Shown here: positions 63,476 to 64,000 of the stretch, piece by piece
Layout of the letters: each line of letters begins with the position of its first letter
How positions within the stretch are numbered: the first letter of the stretch is position 1
Assembly (NCBI RefSeq): GCF_009362785.1
Contig: NZ_WHNQ01000004.1
Coordinates: 62,001 to 126,000 of the forward strand
DNA from: Paraburkholderia atlantica
GTDB lineage: Bacteria > Pseudomonadota > Gammaproteobacteria > Burkholderiales > Burkholderiaceae
Length of the DNA: 64,000 nucleotides
Direction of reading: 5' to 3'
The notes under the pieces: generated by a model
Database searches by the model: none
The model's input: the letters and a program-made list of their open reading frames with translations, nothing else
What the model was told of the DNA's origin: nothing
Program-made: the position numbers and the translations under genes

Positions 63476-63825
63476 AGCACTTCCCGTATGGTAATCATGG
63501 AACCGGCGCCACTCTAAGGCGCCGGGACCGACACACTAACGCATAGGCGCACCTTCGCGCAAACCCTTGGTGTAAGGCTTGTATCAAGGCCGGAGCGCCG
63601 GTTTGACGATTTTCCGTCGCAAACTGCCATAAGAATCGCGGGCTTATGCGCGCGCGTCGAGTTATTAGCGTTCGCCGCGCATCACAATCCGTTGCAATTT
63701 CAGTACTTTAGGTCGCGTTACGCGAGCCCGCGCGGCCTCCCCGATGACGATAGCCCTTTTCGCGAAGCGCGGGCGCGCTATTTGCAATACACGTCACAAG
63801 AAAACTTTCGGCAAGACATAAAAAA
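63476..63825. other. 350-base gap, HU promoter region
   Basis: Lies between the divergent HU gene and the secreted-protein gene at 63826. It should hold both promoters, but I could not fix hexamers with good spacing. No RNA gene recognised. Confidence 0.4.
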
Positions 63826-64000
63826 GTGAGAATTCGCCACTTTGCAACATGCGCGCTGCTTACCGTGATGTCATCGGCGGCTGCCGCGGCCGGCGACAAC
63901 GCGTGCGCGACCCTCGTCGGCGCAACCAATTCCAGTGCCGCGCAGGGCTTTTCGCTCCGCGATGGCGAACCGGTCGACTTCGTCGGCGGCGCAAAAACGG
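63826..64000 (+). CDS. Secreted protein, N-terminal part (cut by window end)
   Basis: 58 codons of an incomplete gene starting GTG 63826. Residues 1-22 (VRIRHFATCALLTVMSSAAAAA) form a signal peptide, followed by GDNACATLVGATNSSAAQGFSLRDGE. The periplasmic or secreted chain continues beyond the window. No strong ribosome site; the ATG at 63868 is an alternative. Family not identifiable from the fragment. Confidence 0.5.
   Translation, partial: MRIRHFATCALLTVMSSAAAAAGDNACATLVGATNSSAAQGFSLRDGEPVDFVGGAKT

Noticed and set aside
1..64000. CRISPR arrays, insertion sequences, prophage and attachment sites
   Set aside because: No regularly spaced repeats, transposase or integrase motifs were found in reading both strands.

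Overview
The window looks like a stretch of a Paraburkholderia/Burkholderia-type betaproteobacterial replicon. The evidence is high GC with strong third-position GC bias, a second long-form IF-1, a DUF4148 protein, a short H-NS-family protein, a truncated Burkholderia-style T6SS locus, and the liu leucine-degradation and non-phosphorylated L-rhamnose modules in betaproteobacterial forms. I saw no rRNA, tRNA, CRISPR array, insertion sequence or phage genes. Assignments come from reading the translations; no database was searched.

Layout. 0.4-5.5 kb: small orphan gene, infA paralogue, a divergent GntR/MFS pair with a palindromic operator, and a NasT-NasS nitrate-sensing pair. 5.6-15.6 kb: a complete-looking L-rhamnose uptake and oxidation locus (ABC transporter RhaSTPQ, mutarotase, lactonase, LysR regulator, L-rhamnose 1-dehydrogenase, L-rhamnonate dehydratase, 2-keto-3-deoxy-L-rhamnonate dehydrogenase); the last hydrolase of the diketo branch is not in the window. 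15.7-20.4 kb: a patchy, relatively AT-rich stretch of small orphan genes, an H-NS-like protein and an ArsC-like phosphatase with a repetitive tail. 20.4-28.7 kb: single genes (J-domain protein, FMN reductase, amidase, CDP-diacylglycerol diphosphatase, fatty-acid desaturase, SnoaL-like protein, CDF transporter).

28.7-34.6 kb: nitroreductase, a scar holding fragments of nitrate respiration genes (narG and narK), a class II amidotransferase, a degenerate receiver protein, an NRAMP-like transporter and a calcineurin-type phosphoesterase. 34.9-39.8 kb: an unassigned catabolic operon (ketopantoate-reductase-like, VOC, MaoC, CoA-transferase, shikimate-dehydrogenase-like) followed by a LysR gene. The same GCAATG-N13-CATTGC dyad lies upstream of the operon and of the lysR gene, which ties them into one regulon. 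This is the best candidate here for an undescribed pathway.

40-50 kb is a zone of gene decay: a cyclase-type membrane anchor without its catalytic half, a frameshifted Tll0287/HAMP sensor, a broken Ser/Thr kinase, and a T6SS remnant in which tssF and clpV meet head to head and both lack their 5' ends. 51-64 kb returns to conserved genes: Na+/H+ antiporter, DUF1488, PhnD-like protein, the liuABCD leucine/isovalerate operon with a divergent TetR regulator and a dyad between them, a DUF72 protein, aroG, HU, and a secreted protein cut by the window end.
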